This document shows, piece after piece, positions 1 through 7,537 of a stretch of 64,000 nucleotides of DNA. Position 1 is the first letter of the stretch. Every line of letters begins with the position of its first letter. The stretch is taken from assembly GCF_014193895.1 (NCBI RefSeq), contig NZ_BLZR01000001.1:2790001-2854000 (forward strand), read 5' to 3'. The notes under the pieces were generated by a model. The model saw nothing but the letters and a program-made list of their open reading frames with translations, did not search any database and was not told the origin of the DNA. This DNA is from Clostridium fungisolvens (GTDB taxonomy: Bacteria > Bacillota > Clostridia > Clostridiales > Clostridiaceae). Made by a program: the position numbers and the translations under genes.

Positions 1-292
1 TGCATAAAATCTCCGTTCCATGAGCCCCTTCAAAATAGTTATGGTGAATTGATACAAAAAAGTCGGCATGTCCATCATTAGCTGCTTGTACCCTTTTGCT
101 TAGTGAATCAACAAGACTATTTGCACTTTGTGGCAAACATTCTATAACCTTAAGTCCAGTAGCTCTTAGTTTATCAATGAGCTGCCTTCCTACCTCAAGG
201 TTTAGTGAATCCTCCGTCCTTAAACCTACTGCTCCTCCGTCAAAGCTTACGTTGTGGCCAATATCGATTGCTATTGTGTTTATTTTACTCAT
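1..292 (-). CDS. N-acetylmuramoyl-L-alanine amidase (Amidase_3), N-terminal part
   Basis: Cell-wall hydrolase that cuts between MurNAc and the stem peptide. Only the first 97 residues are present; the gene leaves the window on the left. The Amidase_3 zinc site is visible: IDIGHN with His13, Glu33 after SLNL, and SIHHN with His83. There is no signal peptide, so it would need a holin or another export route, as phage endolysins do. The ATG follows GGAGGTGG at good spacing. A CATATATA promoter of the sigma regulon ends only 19 bases before the ATG. The family call is firm; the link to the regulon is inference. Confidence 0.9.
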   Translation of the reverse strand, partial: MSKINTIAIDIGHNVSFDGGAVGLRTEDSLNLEVGRQLIDKLRATGLKVIECLPQSANSLVDSLSKRVQAANDGHADFFVSIHHNYFEGAHGTEILC

Positions 293-311
293 TATTACCA
301 CCTCCAACTTG

Positions 312-340
312 TATATATGCTTGAAGAATCACCAAAACAG
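312..340 (-). promoter_or_regulatory. Sigma-regulon promoter of the amidase
   Basis: Reading the minus strand: CTGTTTTG, 13 bases, then CATATATA followed by CAAGTT and directly by the Shine-Dalgarno sequence. It matches seven other sites in the window. If CATATA is a -10 element, the transcript would begin at the ribosome binding site. Confidence 0.65.
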
Positions 341-376
341 TTTATCCGAAGAAATTTTTAAAAAAATTATCAAAAT

Positions 377-1381
377 TTAATTTTTTGAGTACCAGCCCAA
401 TAACTTTTCTTCAAGTTTGTCATAGTCATACTGTCTTTGAGGATAGTCTCCAAACTTTAAAAGCTTTCCAGCTTGATTTGGCACCTTTGGTTCCTTTAAT
501 TTTTCTTCATCACTGGGATAGCCTTCTTTCTCCCAGTTTTTTAATATGCCGCTAATGTAGCTTAGTGAACACTTTTTTGAAGCTAATGCCTTTTGTATAG
601 CAAGCTCTACGTTGATAGCTTTATGTTTTTTAATCAAAAGCTTTAAATGGTTAAAGTCAAGACCTTCCATGCTACCAGTAACAGCCCTATAGTAGTTTGA
701 GAGAGTTAATGCAGCTTCATCAAGATATTCTGAAAAATTATTGCTATGGCTAGTAGATAGAGTTTCACCTTCTCCATCAAAAGACTTTTTGTTAGATTTA
801 TTAATATTAACTTTTGTGCTATCTTCTATCTCTGTATTTATATTTATATCTTTATTTATATCTCTCTTTATTTCTTCTTGTTTATCTATTTCTTTATCTT
901 TATCTTTCTCTTTATTCTTATTGTCCCCTTCTGGTGGTACGATTCGTTCAGAGGCAGTATTTTCCTCAAAAAAACTCTTATAAAGCTTTAGTATTGGTTC
1001 GCTTTTAATATTCTCAGCTATATACTGAATAAGACTTTTATCCTTTACCATACTTAGTTCTTTGGTTAAGCAATCCATTACAGGCTTGCCCCCTCTTCCC
1101 AAATTGTACTTTCCCCAGTTCTTTAGTGCTAACTCCCTTGTTTCAGTATTATATTTTATAATTTTGTGATGATTTATATATCTATCCATAAAAACATCTA
1201 CGGTCTCAACACTATATCCAAGATCTAAGGCAATCTGCTTTCTACTTATGGTGTAAATTCCTGTACTTGTGGTACTCGGATTAGTTAAAAGATATAAATA
1301 AAAATATCTATCCTCAGGCGTCATCTCCTCCATTATCACTGGATCTCTCCAAAAATCTGTGTACACAACTCTAAATTTCAT
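377..1381 (-). CDS. DnaD-like / phage replisome organizer-type protein
   Basis: 334 residues. The N-terminal 130 residues form a winged-helix-like module of the type in phage replisome organizers (starts MKFRVVYTDFW; ends near a KNWGKYNLGRGGK stretch). A low-complexity Lys/Asp/Ile-rich linker follows at about residues 150-205, from a TTTATATC-like simple repeat in the DNA. The C-terminal part (about 225-290) resembles the DnaD C-terminal domain with its KNWxxxGY end. Proteins of this kind load helicase in phages. The start follows GTGAGG and overlaps a 43-residue ORF upstream. No CATATATA promoter is seen for it. It could be a prophage remnant; the family call is good, the role here unknown. 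Confidence 0.75.
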   Translation of the reverse strand: MKFRVVYTDFWRDPVIMEEMTPEDRYFYLYLLTNPSTTSTGIYTISRKQIALDLGYSVETVDVFMDRYINHHKIIKYNTETRELALKNWGKYNLGRGGKPVMDCLTKELSMVKDKSLIQYIAENIKSEPILKLYKSFFEENTASERIVPPEGDNKNKEKDKDKEIDKQEEIKRDINKDININTEIEDSTKVNINKSNKKSFDGEGETLSTSHSNNFSEYLDEAALTLSNYYRAVTGSMEGLDFNHLKLLIKKHKAINVELAIQKALASKKCSLSYISGILKNWEKEGYPSDEEKLKEPKVPNQAGKLLKFGDYPQRQYDYDKLEEKLLGWYSKN

Positions 1382-1502
1382 AATTATTCCTCACTTTCTC
1401 ATCAATTTTGTGACCATATAAATCTTCAAGTCCCTCAAAAGTTGGTTTTAGTCCCTTCTCTTTACAAAATTTTATATAGTTTTGCAGATGTTTTATATTC
1501 AT
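1371..1502 (-). CDS. Small protein, 43 residues, upstream of the DnaD-like gene
   Basis: Starts MNIKHLQNYIKF and ends VRNNYEI. The ATG has a strong GGAGG ribosome binding site, and the stop lies 11 bases inside the DnaD-like gene, so the two are probably translationally coupled. The protein is Lys-rich and likely helical, with no recognisable domain. Good signals and overlap make it a likely real gene; the function is unknown. Confidence 0.6.
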   Translation of the reverse strand: MNIKHLQNYIKFCKEKGLKPTFEGLEDLYGHKIDEKVRNNYEI

Positions 1503-1656
1503 AACAAAAACCTCCTTATTCTAAACAGTTAATTTCTTACTTCTGCCAATAACTTGCAAATCTCTCGTAATTCATTAACATATTCCTTCTAAAACCAAAA
1601 ATTTAAACATTAATTATGACTTTTTTGTTAATTTTATCTATTTTTTTGTCCCTTAT

Positions 1657-1685
1657 ATGTTATATATGCTTTAAAACCATATATA
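1657..1685 (+). promoter_or_regulatory. Sigma-regulon promoter of the first sigma gene
   Basis: TGTTAT, about 14 bases, then CATATATAACAGTTG, 71 bases before the sigma ATG. The second sigma gene has almost the same stretch (CTTATATAACAGCTG), which suggests each sigma gene reads its own promoter. Confidence 0.65.
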
Positions 1686-1756
1686 ACAGTTGTAATGTTA
1701 ATTTTTTCAAAAATTTTTGTTACTTTTAGTAAACATAATTTTAGGAGGTTATATTT

Positions 1757-2347
1757 ATGAATTTTGACAAAGTTGAAAATTTAGCTATTGCTGCTAAAAA
1801 CGGTGACTCAAAAGCTCAAATAATGTTAATGGATGAATTTAAACCTTTTATTATCAAATTATCTAGCACATCAATAATTCATGGTTACGAAAGGGAAGAT
1901 TTACGAAATGAATGCTATCAAACTTTGTTCAAGTGTATTTTCCAATACAATTTTGACACTCATAGGTTTATAGGCTATGCAACAAATGCTATCAAGAATA
2001 ATATAAATAACTTGATTAAAACCTCTTGTAAAAGATCTAACGCAGAGGGAAGCAAAGCTTTAATAATGGATGACAAATTTGTAAGTCAACTTGCTGAGGA
2101 TGATGAACATTTTGAAGATAGAATATGTAATAAGGCGTATAATAGAAGTATTAAAGATTTTGTAAGTCAACTTAATGATCGTGATAAAGAGCTTATACAA
2201 TTTGTTTTCTATGAACGTAAACAACTAAAAGAATATTCAATCCTTAAAAATATACGTTATAGCACTGTTTTAAATAGAAAAAATATAGCTCTGAAAAATC
2301 TTAAAAAAATTATGGACGCTCATGAACCTAGTCAATATAAAAACTAA
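1757..2347 (+). CDS. TcdR/UviA-like (group V) sigma-70 family factor, copy 1
   Basis: 196 residues. The N-terminal half looks like region 2 (LMDEFKPFIIKLS, GYEREDLRNE, then HRFIGYATNAIKNN), and the C-terminal 50 residues end in a region-4-like helix-turn-helix with KNIALKNLKKIM. Length and order fit the clostridial toxin/bacteriocin sigma factors TcdR, BotR, TetR and UviA. It has a strong AGGAGG site and an ATG start. A paralogue lies at 49943-50530, with the same promoter and the same terminator hairpin. Its likely targets are the genes that carry the CATATATA promoter. The sigma fold is a good call; the subgroup is inferred from size and sequence pattern. Confidence 0.8.
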   Translation: MNFDKVENLAIAAKNGDSKAQIMLMDEFKPFIIKLSSTSIIHGYEREDLRNECYQTLFKCIFQYNFDTHRFIGYATNAIKNNINNLIKTSCKRSNAEGSKALIMDDKFVSQLAEDDEHFEDRICNKAYNRSIKDFVSQLNDRDKELIQFVFYERKQLKEYSILKNIRYSTVLNRKNIALKNLKKIMDAHEPSQYKN

Positions 2348-2374
2348 AAGCCTGAAGTGAATAACTTCAGGCTT
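2346..2374. terminator. Terminator after the sigma gene
   Basis: Perfect stem AAAGCCTGAAG/CTTCAGGCTTT with a short loop and T-rich flanks on both sides. It overlaps the sigma stop and may serve both converging genes. The second sigma gene ends with the same stem. Confidence 0.85.
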
Positions 2375-2399
2375 TCCTTTATTTTATTCTATTATAATT

Positions 2400-2621
2400 T
2401 TAGACTACCTTGCACTCATCTACATTCTTAGTGACAAGCTGTGCTCCAACCTTCTGTACTAGCTTTCCTCCAGAACTATAGAAAACATTTTTCGCTATTA
2501 TAGTATCCATGGCATTAGTTAATTCAGCAGTGGATACTTTATCCTTAACTCCCTTCACTGAAAGCGATACATTGTCACCGTTCTCATTTTTAAATATCAT
2601 AATCAAAGTTTTTGATTCCAT
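2400..2621 (-). CDS. DUF2922 family small protein, copy 1
   Basis: 73 residues, starting MESKTLIMIFKNENGD. It has the DUF2922 pattern: a beta-strand start, FKNENGDNVSLSVKGVK, then a helix with TELTNAMD-like spacing and IIAKNVF. A longer frame opens upstream, but this ATG has a GGGGGGA-type ribosome site just before it and the upstream stretch is a palindromic repeat. It is the third gene of a minus-strand unit with DUF1659 and a Cys-rich protein. The paralogue is at 4751-4969. The function of the family is not known to me. Confidence 0.8.
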   Translation of the reverse strand: MESKTLIMIFKNENGDNVSLSVKGVKDKVSTAELTNAMDTIIAKNVFYSSGGKLVQKVGAQLVTKNVDECKVV

Positions 2622-2656
2622 CTTCTCCCCCCTCTCCAGTAAATTTAGATCATATT

Positions 2657-2760
2657 TATAGGTTCCAACTTCAACTATTAATTTATACATGCCACGACAA
2701 TCGCCAGAAACCGCGATTATCAAACAAGTATAAATTAAGTTTTCGTAAAGGAACCCTATA
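2657..2760. repeat. Palindromic intergenic element B, copy 1
   Basis: About 104 bases with ends TATAGGTTCC and GGAACCCTATA, and inner arms AATTTATACATG and AAGTATAAATTAAG. Related elements lie at 44272-44318 and 59558-59657. It sits between the DUF1659 and DUF2922 genes and touches the DUF1659 stop. The form is that of a small inverted-repeat mobile element with no coding capacity. Confidence 0.7.
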
Positions 2761-2977
2761 TATCCTCTACTAAATAATCCTGCTGCTTTCTAATATAAAT
2801 TGCATCTGATGGCATTAAACTGCTTAATGCTTGTCCTACTGCATAAAAATCATCATCACTTACATCCAGTCTTACATTAGGGAATCTTACAGTTCTGAAA
2901 ATATCATCTCCATTTTCATTGGTTTCATTCTTGTACTTTATTATCATAGAATTTCCACTTAATATTGCTGTTGCCAT
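2756..2977 (-). CDS. DUF1659 family small protein, copy 1
   Basis: 73 residues, starting MATAILSGNSMIIKY. It has the DUF1659 pattern: a short N-terminal strand, an acidic middle, FRTVRFPNVRLDVSDDDFYAV in two strands and a helix, then a C-terminal helix rich in Ser and Leu. A GGGGGTGAGG site precedes the ATG. It lies 49 bases after the Cys-rich gene, in one likely transcript from the 3332-3360 promoter. The paralogue is at 4419-4643. Family function unknown. Confidence 0.8.
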   Translation of the reverse strand: MATAILSGNSMIIKYKNETNENGDDIFRTVRFPNVRLDVSDDDFYAVGQALSSLMPSDAIYIRKQQDYLVEDI

Positions 2978-3026
2978 ATATCCTCACCCCCTTCCAACAG
3001 AGTACTTTACCACAGCTAAATTAAAA

Positions 3027-3272
3027 TTACTCTTTAAAGGAAAAAGTATTTATTACCTTAGTTGTTTTTTCTTCATAGTCTTCTGCAACCTCATCAATTT
3101 TATTGCAAATATAATTTAGAGAACAGCCGCTGCAATCTTTTATAACTTCCTCTTCAAGTAATGAGCAACTCATTTCATCTTCATAGGTTGAGTTTCTTAT
3201 GGCTAGTGCAATGGTAAACTTATCATAGACTAGGCTTTCTTCATCAGAAATTACAATTTTGTCTTTTTTCAT
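3027..3272 (-). CDS. Cys-rich small protein of the sigma regulon
   Basis: 81 residues, acidic, not recognised. Four cysteines cluster in the middle (SCSLLEEE, DCSGCS, YICNK), which could bind a metal or form disulfides. The ATG follows GTGAGGTGA. It is the first gene of a minus-strand unit with DUF1659 and DUF2922, and has the CATATATA promoter 59 bases upstream. Confidence 0.65.
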   Translation of the reverse strand: MKKDKIVISDEESLVYDKFTIALAIRNSTYEDEMSCSLLEEEVIKDCSGCSLNYICNKIDEVAEDYEEKTTKVINTFSFKE

Positions 3273-3331
3273 CTTATTTTCACCTCACTTTTTGTTCTTA
3301 TTTTTCATTATTTTTTTAAGCCTTCTATGTG

Positions 3332-3360
3332 TATATATGATTTAAACGGCATGAACACAG
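3332..3360 (-). promoter_or_regulatory. Sigma-regulon promoter of the Cys-rich/DUF1659/DUF2922 unit
   Basis: On the minus strand: CTGTGTTC, 13 bases, then AAATCATATATACACATAG. It matches the shared bipartite motif in both halves and in spacing. Confidence 0.65.
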
Positions 3361-3544
3361 TTAATTGTTAAAATTTTTTAATTAAAACTTTTTTTAATTT
3401 TATGATTGTAACCTTTTACCATGGATTCTTTTTATAATTTTATCTTTAATTCTTTTTATCTTTTATTAATGGGAAAATGTATAATTTTTAAAATGAAAAA
3501 ATCATAACTTTTTAAAAATTTACGCCTAAAATCTGGTTTTGAAT

Positions 3545-3571
3545 GGGTTTTGCACTTTTAAATCATATATA
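3545..3571 (+). promoter_or_regulatory. Sigma-regulon promoter of the RHH-like gene, copy 1
   Basis: GGGTTTTG, 11 bases, then AAATCATATATATTAGTTA, 71 bases before the TTG start. The region before it (about 3495-3545, AACTTTTTAAAAATTTACGC) has relatives before the paralogue at 14.2 kb and, without a gene, at 50.69 kb. Confidence 0.65.
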
Positions 3572-3642
3572 TTAGTTAAACCTTTCTGTTCTTTTAATGA
3601 TCTCCACTTATTCTAAAAATAAATTCTAAAGGAGATGAAAAA

Positions 3643-4089
3643 TTGGTTAAAAAAAAGAAAAAGTCTGAGGAAATACCAGAATTGTCCTTTGAAGACGACA
3701 TGGAGGAAAACGGCTTTGTTGATGGTGTCCCAACTGGGGAGAATATATTTAGAACCTTTAGCTTTGCACCTGAAGAAATTAAAACAGCGCAGAAGCCTAT
3801 TGATGTAGTAGTTCCTACCACTACACATGAAGATGAGAAAATTAAGACCTCCACTGAAATTGTAGACAACAGAATATTGAAAACTATCGGGAATGAAAAG
3901 ACACCAGAAGTAGATAATGAACCATTTGATATTAATAGATCCTATAAGCTTAGAAAGTCTACTGCAAGAATGCTTAATGAAATAAAAGCTATTCATCCAA
4001 ATGTAAATGTATATATGAATACCATAGTAGATGCTGCTTTAAGACATTATTATAATTATATTTTTAATGAAAATGGTGAACTGCACTGA
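3643..4089 (+). CDS. Ribbon-helix-helix-like protein of the sigma regulon, copy 1
   Basis: 148 residues with a TTG start after AAAGGAGATG. The C-terminal 50 residues read as a ribbon-helix-helix: strand RSYKLRKST, helix ARMLNEIKAIHP, helix YMNTIVDAALRHYYNYI. The N-terminal half is acidic and unrecognised, with conserved blocks GFVDGVPTGENIFRTFSF and IVDNRILKTI shared with the paralogue at 14346-14792. A DNA-binding role (repressor, anti-sigma-like or partition) is inference from the fold pattern. It sits directly before the YvrJ gene. Confidence 0.65.
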   Translation: MVKKKKKSEEIPELSFEDDMEENGFVDGVPTGENIFRTFSFAPEEIKTAQKPIDVVVPTTTHEDEKIKTSTEIVDNRILKTIGNEKTPEVDNEPFDINRSYKLRKSTARMLNEIKAIHPNVNVYMNTIVDAALRHYYNYIFNENGELH

Positions 4090-4114
4090 GTTTTGCCTTT
4101 CTAAATCATATATA
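4088..4114 (+). promoter_or_regulatory. Sigma-regulon promoter of the YvrJ gene
   Basis: GAGTTTTG, 11 bases, then AAATCATATATATTAGTTAG running straight into the AGGAGG site. It is nearly identical to the site at 3545-3571 although the genes behind them are unrelated. Confidence 0.65.
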
Positions 4115-4134
4115 TTAGTTAGGAGGTGATTTTA

Positions 4135-4323
4135 ATGGAAATAAATGTTCTAGTAAATCTTATTGCAAACGTAGGCTTTCCAGTAGCAACTAGTGCCTAT
4201 TTACTCATAAGGTTAGAAAAGCAAATCGTTGGGCTTACATCATCAATAAACAAGCTAAATATCATAATTTCTACAAAGCTTGGCGTTGTTATAGATACCA
4301 ACAATGATAGCAAAATAGCATAA
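4135..4323 (+). CDS. YvrJ family small membrane protein
   Basis: 62 residues from the ATG with AGGAGGTGAT; an upstream in-frame GTG lies inside the ribosome site. There is one N-terminal hydrophobic segment (LIANVGFPVATSAYLLIRL), then a charged amphipathic helix (EKQIVGLTSSINKLNIII). This is the YvrJ pattern, known from the SigO/RsoA locus of Bacillus subtilis. The layout, one membrane helix followed by a coiled-coil-like helix, also resembles BhlA/UviB holin-like proteins. It has its own CATATATA promoter. The family is a firm call; a holin role is inference. Confidence 0.8.
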   Translation: MEINVLVNLIANVGFPVATSAYLLIRLEKQIVGLTSSINKLNIIISTKLGVVIDTNNDSKIA

Positions 4324-4356
4324 TTAAAAAAAATTAAAAAAAATTTTTCAAAAAAA

Positions 4357-4385
4357 CTGTTTTCTTGCTCACGAAATCATATATA
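4357..4385 (+). promoter_or_regulatory. Sigma-regulon promoter of the DUF1659-DUF2922 pair
   Basis: CTGTTTTC, 13 bases, then GAAATCATATATACATTATG, 33 bases before the DUF1659 ATG. Confidence 0.65.
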
Positions 4386-4418
4386 CATTATGAGAACAGA
4401 AGAAAGGAGGTAAACAAA

Positions 4419-4643
4419 ATGGCAGTAAGTAAAGTTTTACAAACATCCTCTATGTATATAGAGATTGAAAATGGTACTGACAAACTGGGAGCTACAGTCT
4501 ACAAAAAGAAAAACTTCTCTGGCGTTAAAACCAACGCAACTCCTGAAAATGTCTATGCAGTTGCAGAAGCTATAAAGGCAGTTTTAAGCGTTGGAACTAG
4601 AGATGCTTTCTTGACTGAAACTTCAAAACTAGCTAATGCTTAG
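4419..4643 (+). CDS. DUF1659 family small protein, copy 2
   Basis: 74 residues, starting MAVSKVLQTSSMYIEIENG. It shares with copy 1 the strand-rich middle and the block NATPENVYAVAEAIKAVL. The start was set by AAAGGAGG eight bases before this ATG; an upstream in-frame start lies inside the promoter. The DUF2922 partner follows 107 bases later without a new promoter motif, so they are likely one transcript. Confidence 0.82.
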   Translation: MAVSKVLQTSSMYIEIENGTDKLGATVYKKKNFSGVKTNATPENVYAVAEAIKAVLSVGTRDAFLTETSKLANA

Positions 4644-4750
4644 TTTTAAGCACTAGGTATCAAAAAGTCGTAACTTTATGGAATTTTAAAGTAAATACAC
4701 TTAGGTTTACTTAATAAATTCAAAAAACATGAAGGAAGGAGGTTTAAAAC

Positions 4751-4969
4751 ATGGATTATACACTAGCTATGACATTCATAAATACTAACGGTGATAAGCT
4801 TTCTTTGAGTGTTTCTGATGTAAAACCAGATATATCATCAGCTGAGGTTGGTGCCCTTATGGACACTATCGTGGCTAAAGATATATTCTTAAGCAAAGGC
4901 TGCTCAATAGCTGCTAAATATGACGCTCAGATTACTCAAAGACAAACTACTAAGTTTGATATAAAGTAG
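4751..4969 (+). CDS. DUF2922 family small protein, copy 2
   Basis: 72 residues, starting MDYTLAMTFINTNGDK. It matches the pattern of copy 1: LSLSVSDVKPDI, a helix with AEVGALMDTIVAKDIF, then a short strand end. It has a GGAGG site and ends just before a strong terminator. Confidence 0.82.
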   Translation: MDYTLAMTFINTNGDKLSLSVSDVKPDISSAEVGALMDTIVAKDIFLSKGCSIAAKYDAQITQRQTTKFDIK

Positions 4970-4988
4970 TTTTCATATTATTAATCAC

Positions 4989-5020
4989 AAAACAGCTTGA
5001 ACATTTGTCCAAGCTGTTTT
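4989..5020 (+). terminator. Terminator after the DUF1659-DUF2922 unit
   Basis: Perfect stem AAAACAGCTTG/CAAGCTGTTTT with a 10-base loop, 20 bases past the stop. Confidence 0.85.
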
Positions 5021-5112
5021 CATTATCAAATATTATTAACTATTTGTTTATTTTACTTGTTAGAAGCATAGAAGTTATGGTCATAAATTTTATTATATTC
5101 TTAATTATCATA

Positions 5113-5682
5113 TTATTTATTTCTTAACTTGTCGTATTCTCCAAATATATAGGTATTTACCGTATCACTATTAATTCCAAGTAAATCTCCACTTCTAAAT
5201 ACCGTTCTTTCAAGGCCAAAATAAGACTTTTTGTATGAACCTCTTGGTTTCCCTTCAGTATAGGTATCATCTATTTTCTTAAATTCAATCCTATTGTCTG
5301 TAATATCAGTTGGGAAATAGAATGCCCACCAAGAGGATGGTGATATTCCTTTAGCCCATTCACCTATATTTTCATATTCAAATTTTGAAACATAATATTT
5401 AGGTTCTTCTTCAAGATTTATCTCAAGTACATAAAGTGGACCATTTCTCCAGCCATTACTTAATATTTCACCATCACTACTTTGATAGATTTTGAAGAAT
5501 TTATTATATACCCATCCATCAACACTATTATCTGTGTTATATCTTAAGAACCTATCTGTACAAGAATAATAACCATTTTCTTCAGCAACCTTATCACAAT
5601 ACTCCATTAGTTTTTTCACATTTTCCAGAGTGTTATATACTACTGAAAATGCATTTTTTATATTTTCACTATATGAATTCAT
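5113..5682 (-). CDS. Unknown protein coupled to the nuclease gene
   Basis: 189 residues from MNSYSENIKNAF, chosen because AAGGAG lies just before this ATG; a start five codons earlier has no ribosome site. Not recognised. It is rich in aromatic residues (SPSSWWAFYFP, NGWRNGPLYVLEI) and reads as a mostly beta, soluble domain. It overlaps the end of the PD-(D/E)XK gene by 14 bases, so the two are probably translated together and may work as a pair. Downstream is only the sigma-unit terminator from the other strand. Confidence 0.65.
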   Translation of the reverse strand: MNSYSENIKNAFSVVYNTLENVKKLMEYCDKVAEENGYYSCTDRFLRYNTDNSVDGWVYNKFFKIYQSSDGEILSNGWRNGPLYVLEINLEEEPKYYVSKFEYENIGEWAKGISPSSWWAFYFPTDITDNRIEFKKIDDTYTEGKPRGSYKKSYFGLERTVFRSGDLLGINSDTVNTYIFGEYDKLRNK

Positions 5683-6466
5683 AATGTTCTCCTTCATTTA
5701 CATTAATATTACTTATAAAACTAAACTTTTCACTAATATTCTGATTGATATATAACTCATTCTTTTTATTGTCTTTAAATACATAGTATTTATCTTCAAC
5801 TACTACTTCATTATCCAAGCTTGCTGTAAAATCCTTGAATCTATTAAATCCCTTTCTAATTAAAAGCTTATATATATCTCCCACCACTACCTTTTCAAAA
5901 TAGCTCAGATTATCACTCTTAAATAGACTTTCAAAACTTGTACAAATATCTTCCCATGAGATAAATTTAAGCATTACTTCAGCCGCAATTATATTTCTAC
6001 TAAGTACATTATTTATTATTTCTTTTCCTTCATTTTCCCTTGCGATAAATAGCAATATAGGGGTTGTTCCTCTAGCTTTTGCGATTTCTTTAATTATCCT
6101 TGATTCCCTAGCTAACTGATTTATACTTTTCTCATTGTTGTCATCTTCATTGGAAACATCATCTTCTGAGGATAATTTACTATTATATTTTACTTCTATG
6201 GCAATAGAAACTAAGTCAAGGTTAATAACTAAGTCTAATTCTCCTTCTTTGTCATAAGGCCAAAACTCAACTCTTTCTGCCCATTCCTCCGCTTCATATT
6301 CTCCAAAATACTGTTCATCAATTACCGAAAGTAGAATAGGTTTAATTCCTTTGCTAAAAGGAATATATCTTAGACTTCCAAAAACATTACCTGTTAAGTT
6401 ATCTTCTAGAGTTTCTCTTAGATTTGTTCCTCTACTGCTTATTTTTCCATGTAGCTCTGCAATCAT
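5669..6466 (-). CDS. PD-(D/E)XK nuclease superfamily protein
   Basis: 265 residues. The nuclease core is visible: GELDLVI with Asp78, then a strand ending IAIEVKY with Glu91 and Lys93, and a following helix with a Gln (INQLARESRIIKE). The rest (about 150-265) is unrecognised. The ATG follows GGGGGTGA. It forms an overlapping pair with the downstream gene and lies near a MazG-like fusion. No methyltransferase or specificity subunit is nearby, so an ordinary restriction system is not supported; a defence role is inference from gene company. The superfamily call rests on the core motif. Confidence 0.72.
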   Translation of the reverse strand: MIAELHGKISSRGTNLRETLEDNLTGNVFGSLRYIPFSKGIKPILLSVIDEQYFGEYEAEEWAERVEFWPYDKEGELDLVINLDLVSIAIEVKYNSKLSSEDDVSNEDDNNEKSINQLARESRIIKEIAKARGTTPILLFIARENEGKEIINNVLSRNIIAAEVMLKFISWEDICTSFESLFKSDNLSYFEKVVVGDIYKLLIRKGFNRFKDFTASLDNEVVVEDKYYVFKDNKKNELYINQNISEKFSFISNINVNEGEHYEFI

Positions 6467-6673
6467 ATATTCACCCCCATCATATGATAGTATTTTTATA
6501 TTGACTCATTCTATAAACGATAAACTAAGATTTAAATAAGTTTCAGAGTTTTGCTAATTTTCCTGCTTTATTGCTTAAGCTCTTATTATATCTAAATGAT
6601 ATGTGCAAATTTATTGTGATAGTCTTCATATTAAACTACCCCAAATAAAAATTATTTTAATTCCCAAGCTATC

Positions 6674-7537
6674 TTACTTTTCATAAACCTTCTCTAGTAT
6701 AATTCCTTCTTCAAAACCACCTCTAGCTTCTCTCTTTTTTGCCCTCATACTCATTAAATCATCTTCACTATATCCTAAGCTATTAGCAAGTGCAAATAGG
6801 ACCTCCATCACATCTGCCAATTCTTCAAGATTTTCAGCTTCCATAAATTCTTGTACTTCTTCAGTAAGTTTGTTCTTTAATTTAGAAAACTTTTCTTCGT
6901 TGTTAGCCTTGCTAACTATGCAATTCTTTCCACTTTTCATGATAATCTCAGGAATATAATCTCTTACCAGCTTATTGTAAATTTTAATCTTAGCCTCTTC
7001 TTCAACTGTTTGAGGCTCTTCTTCGTTTATTCTGATCCACTGTCTAAAGAAGTTCCAATCTTTAACGGTACCATCTTTATTTAATAGCTTCAAGTATATA
7101 CCGTCGCCCTTACCAACCTGATAAATAGCGTTTGCCGAGTTTTCAGTTCCTGCCATACCATTATCAAAACAGAAGTTTATAAAAGTTGTTTTTCCTGGAC
7201 CTATGTTTTCCGCTACATAAGCAACTATGTAAATATCAAAAGGACTTGCCCCTAGATAAGAGAAATCATTTTCTAAAATATGCTTTCTTAACAAGCCTAT
7301 TCTTTCCTCTTCATCCGCTAAGATTAACTGATTCTTTATTTCTTCAATGTTATAATTTTTGTAGCTTCTCTTTTCCCACTGTTCAAGATTAGCATACTCC
7401 CCAGCCTTCTCTCTAAGTTTGTCCAACATTATCTTTACTGAACATACTGTTGGTATTATCTTTTCAGAAACTATGTTTTTACCTCTCAAGCTATCTGGTA
7501 AATTAAAAGCTCTATTAAAATTTTCTTCAATACTCAT
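6674..7537 (-). CDS. MazG-like nucleotide pyrophosphohydrolase fused to an unknown domain
   Basis: 287 residues. The C-terminal 100 residues are an all-alpha NTP pyrophosphatase-type domain: YNKLVRDYIPEII, then EEVQEF, ELADV (the EExxE and ExxD metal motif) and the tail KKREARGGFEEGIIL. Such domains hydrolyse nucleoside triphosphates to monophosphate. The N-terminal 175 residues are not recognised (block PFDIYIVAYVAENIGPG). The ATG has a GGGGAG site. It is 207 bases upstream of the nuclease pair on the same strand. Stand-alone housekeeping enzymes of this family are about 100 residues, so the N-terminal addition is notable. Confidence 0.78.
   Translation of the reverse strand: MSIEENFNRAFNLPDSLRGKNIVSEKIIPTVCSVKIMLDKLREKAGEYANLEQWEKRSYKNYNIEEIKNQLILADEEERIGLLRKHILENDFSYLGASPFDIYIVAYVAENIGPGKTTFINFCFDNGMAGTENSANAIYQVGKGDGIYLKLLNKDGTVKDWNFFRQWIRINEEEPQTVEEEAKIKIYNKLVRDYIPEIIMKSGKNCIVSKANNEEKFSKLKNKLTEEVQEFMEAENLEELADVMEVLFALANSLGYSEDDLMSMRAKKREARGGFEEGIILEKVYEK

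Noticed and set aside
835..905. Tandem TTTATATC-like repeats as a CRISPR or VNTR array
   Set aside because: Units are short and irregular, lie in frame inside a gene and encode its Lys/Asp/Ile linker; there are no spacers.
741..1008. Plus-strand hydrophobic frames with Leu/Tyr/Ser repeats
   Set aside because: Antisense of the low-complexity linker of the DnaD-like gene; the pattern comes from the simple TTTATATC-like repeat.
3594..3996. Minus-strand frames of 91 and 127 residues
   Set aside because: They are the antisense of the RHH-like gene, whose start, promoter and paralogue support the plus strand.
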